From Moraxella oblonga NBRC 102422 (GTDB taxonomy: Bacteria > Pseudomonadota > Gammaproteobacteria > Pseudomonadales > Moraxellaceae), in assembly GCF_001598275.1 (NCBI RefSeq), contig NZ_BCYQ01000010.1, positions 27,926 to 91,925 of the forward strand: 64,000 bases of DNA, read 5' to 3'. Positions 62,203 through 64,000 of this stretch are shown piece after piece. The notes below the pieces were generated by a model, which saw nothing but the letters and a program-made list of their open reading frames with translations, was not told the DNA's origin and did no database searches. Positions within the stretch are counted from its first letter, which is position 1; the number at the start of each line of letters is the position of its first letter. The translations under genes and the position numbers were made by a program.

Positions 62203-62950
62203 GATAAATCACTCTGGTTGGGGTTGTTGATGGGGTTGGATTTTAGTTTTTGCCAAAAGATTTGTTAGCAAATATAAAAAAATAACCCCTCAACACCGTC
62301 TGTCATGAGAATATGTCCATTGTGCATAGTTTACGCCATTTGTGGGAATATAACAAGCCGAAAAAGACTGAAAATGTGGATTGTGGTGATTTTTAGTATG
62401 TGGGTTATTTTACAAAATTTTACATTATGAATTATAATAAAAATATAATGATAAACAAATTTACATTTATCATCCGTGTATGTGGCAAAATCTTGCCAAA
62501 CTGACTAAAACTTTTGGCAAAGAAACATTTGATACTGTTGGTGTGGTTGGTTTGGGTTGGTCTATTGATTTGGTGTGTTTATGGTTTAAGTGATTGTTAC
62601 AAAATAAATACAAATCTGCGATTTTTATTTAATTGGACATATCTCATTTTCAACTTAAAATCACAGCTGATTGATGTAAATGTATTTATTTTTTATATAC
62701 ATGGGTAAATTATAATTTGCCCTTATAAAAATCAAATACTTACATAAGTTGGGATTGGTGCTTGTATATTTTTAAGTATTTTTAATCAATTTTGATGGCT
62801 TGGGCATTTAAGTTTATCGTTCGTGGCGGTGATTTTTCTAAATGGTCTTTACACCATTTTGATGATGTGGGTAACAAGGTTGGTTGATTCAATCTAAACG
62901 TGCGGTGTGTTTCGTGTGATTTGTAAGGTTTTGTGATAAAAAAGGGTCTC

Positions 62951-62985
62951 TTTGTACATACTTTTTGCTTGCAAAAGTGTACAAA
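62951..62985. promoter_or_regulatory. Operator-like inverted repeat
   Basis: Perfect 8-base arms TTTGTACA (62951-62958) and TGTACAAA (62978-62985), continued inward by imperfect ACTTTT/AAAAGT pairing. It covers the -35 and part of the spacer of the promoter at 62969-62997, so a bound protein would probably repress. Confidence 0.55.
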
Positions 62986-62997
62986 ATCCATCATAAT
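62969..62997 (+). promoter_or_regulatory. Promoter of the solute-binding lipoprotein gene
   Basis: TTGCAA (62969-62974), a 17-base spacer and CATAAT (62992-62997), 70 bases before the start codon. A nine-T run (63005-63013) begins where transcription would be expected to start. Confidence 0.6.
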
Positions 62998-63067
62998 GGG
63001 AAGGTTTTTTTTTCGGGCAGGTTTGTTGCTCATCATGATATTGTTTTTTAATTATGTAAGGTGATTT

Positions 63068-63892
63068 ATGAATCTATCAACCACTTCTTTGATTAAATCT
63101 GCATGTGTTGTTGGTTTGAGTTTTGGTTTATTTGCTTGTGGTGGAGACAAAACAGAAACTTCCCAACCCTCAGCAAAATCCGAAGTAGCACAAGGACAAG
63201 CCCCCATGAACGATGAGATTGTGGTGGCGATTACCCAAGACTTTGCTCCATTTACTTATTTGGATGAAAAAGGTGGTGTGGTTGGTTTTGATGTTGATAT
63301 TATTAATGCCATTGCACAAAAGAAAGGGCTAAAAATTCATTATAAATCCACCACTTTTGATGACATTTTTACAGCTGTTGAAAATAAAACTGCCAACGTT
63401 GGTGCGTCTGGTATTTATGATAAAGAAGAACGTCGAAGCAAATATGGTTTGACCAAGCCTTATCACACAGATACGCCTGTGTATTTTTATCGTGCTGATA
63501 ACGAAAAACTTAGCAAAGCCAACCTAAGTTCTGTGGCAGACCTCAATAGCCAAGTGCTTGACATTGCTGTGGTAGGTAGTGTTGATGGTTTAAGTAGCAA
63601 TCACACCATTCATGCTGTCAAATCAGAATTTGTTGGTTTTACGGGTGTGTTGCAAGGCAAATATGATGTTGCTTTCTCCGATGCCAGCGTCCTTAGCCAT
63701 GCCATCAAAAGCAATCCAGACAGTGCTAAGATTGAGCTAAAATCTGTGAAATATCAAGGCGATGTAGGCTATGTCATGTTGGTCAATAAAGAAAATACCG
63801 AACTTCTCCAAAAACTTAATGAAGGTATTGACGAGCTGATACAAAGTGGAGAGATGACACAAATCAAACAAAAATATGGTCTAAACCACTAA
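63068..63892 (+). CDS. Family 3 solute-binding lipoprotein
   Basis: A 274-residue periplasmic binding protein of the amino-acid ABC-transporter type. Lipobox LFAC gives a lipidated Cys24; Gly follows it, so there is no inner-membrane retention Asp. After a Ser/Thr/Gln linker (25-48) comes the SBP_bac_3 fold: EIVVAITQDFAPFTYLDEKG, GFDVDIINAIAQKKGLK, NVGASGIYDKEERRSKYGLT, and a final EGIDELIQSGEMTQIKQKYG. The ligand cannot be read from sequence. No permease or ATPase gene lies beside it in the window. Confidence 0.88.
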   Translation: MNLSTTSLIKSACVVGLSFGLFACGGDKTETSQPSAKSEVAQGQAPMNDEIVVAITQDFAPFTYLDEKGGVVGFDVDIINAIAQKKGLKIHYKSTTFDDIFTAVENKTANVGASGIYDKEERRSKYGLTKPYHTDTPVYFYRADNEKLSKANLSSVADLNSQVLDIAVVGSVDGLSSNHTIHAVKSEFVGFTGVLQGKYDVAFSDASVLSHAIKSNPDSAKIELKSVKYQGDVGYVMLVNKENTELLQKLNEGIDELIQSGEMTQIKQKYGLNH

Positions 63893-63900
63893 ATCTCATA

Positions 63901-63931
63901 AAAATAAGGCGTATTTGGTACGCCTTATTTT
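63901..63931 (+). terminator. Intrinsic terminator
   Basis: A 13-base stem (AAAATAAGGCGTA / TACGCCTTATTTT) with loop TTTGG, 8 bases after the stop codon. Confidence 0.88.
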
Positions 63932-63963
63932 ATGCCCAACGAACTTAAAATCTACCACGAATC

Positions 63964-63993
63964 GTAGGGGCAAATTGCAATTACTCCTGCTAC
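63964..63993. repeat. Imperfect palindrome GTAGGGGCAAATTGCAATT...CTAC
   Basis: A 30-base imperfect inverted repeat: GTAG/CTAC ends, GGGGC..CTCC shoulders and a perfect AATTGCAATT centre. It resembles the GTAGGGGCGAATTGCAATT kind of dispersed palindrome I recall from other bacterial genomes. The context is cut by the window end. Confidence 0.45.
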
Positions 63994-64000
63994 CAAAAAT

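Larger units (their letters stand above)
62203..63067. other. Long AT-rich intergenic region
   Basis: A 865-base gap between the divergent sucA and the binding-protein gene. It contains A/T-rich low-complexity stretches, the promoter region described below, and presumably the sucA promoter. Short open frames (for example 62514-62708 and 62782-63036) lack RBS or family likeness. I see no tRNA, repeat or transposon trace. Confidence 0.5.

Noticed and set aside
62514..63036. Short open frames in the sucA-upstream gap (62514-62708 plus; 62782-63036 minus)
   Set aside because: Non-ATG or RBS-less starts, no family features, and the second overlaps the promoter region of the binding-protein gene.

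Overview
The window is an AT-rich gammaproteobacterial chromosome segment, most likely from Moraxella or a close relative in the Moraxellaceae. The evidence is the housekeeping order: hisIE-tatABC, gatCAB divergent from mreBCD-maf-rng, and a ugd/galU/pgi sugar-nucleotide block like the one at the end of Acinetobacter K loci. The assignment rests on recognised families and synteny; no database search was run.

Layout. 1-1.6 kb: the 5' part of thrC (reverse strand) and an orphan antitoxin-like gene. 2-6.4 kb: pheS and pheT, separated by a complete antitoxin/PIN-toxin pair, then ihfA. 6.4-6.8 kb: tRNA-Ser(GCT) and tRNA-Arg(ACG) with clear promoters and a terminator. 6.9-10.5 kb: an RDD membrane protein, a small secreted protein, then hisIE-tatA-tatB-tatC. 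10.8-18.8 kb (reverse): the gatC-gatA-gatB operon, opened up by a DUF6881-like gene, an unknown gene, three toxin-antitoxin pairs and an AaaT/YhhY-like acetyltransferase, with two unknown genes behind gatB. 19.2-23.9 kb: mreB-mreC-mreD-maf-rng. 24-38 kb: the S10, spc and alpha ribosomal operons (rpsJ to rplQ, with secY and rpoA). 38-56.4 kb (reverse): a surface-polysaccharide locus (rmlBDAC, four glycosyltransferase genes including a 1057-residue multidomain protein, a CatB-type acyltransferase, two UDP-glucose dehydrogenase homologues, galU, pgi). 56.5-62.2 kb (reverse): sucA-sucB-lpdA. 62.2-64 kb: a long intergenic region and a solute-binding lipoprotein.

How the genes fit together. The left third concerns tRNA charging and its genetic hitch-hikers: PIN (VapC-type) toxin pairs sit inside both multi-subunit tRNA-charging operons, pheST and gatCAB. 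The middle is the translation and secretion core, with readable internal promoters, including a terminator/promoter pair between rpsH and rplF. The polysaccharide locus would make dTDP-rhamnose, UDP-glucose and UDP-glucuronate and assemble a glycan, but no flippase, polymerase or exporter is in view.

The most interesting signals are: (1) a 10-A tract that splits one sulfotransferase-like/coiled-coil gene into two reading frames, a likely phase-variable switch; (2) a one-base frameshift in a shorter A tract that breaks galU; (3) a full-length UDP-glucose dehydrogenase homologue that has lost its catalytic cysteine and other key residues, beside an intact ugd; (4) toxin-antitoxin modules wedged into essential tRNA-charging operons, one antitoxin carrying two different docking tails.
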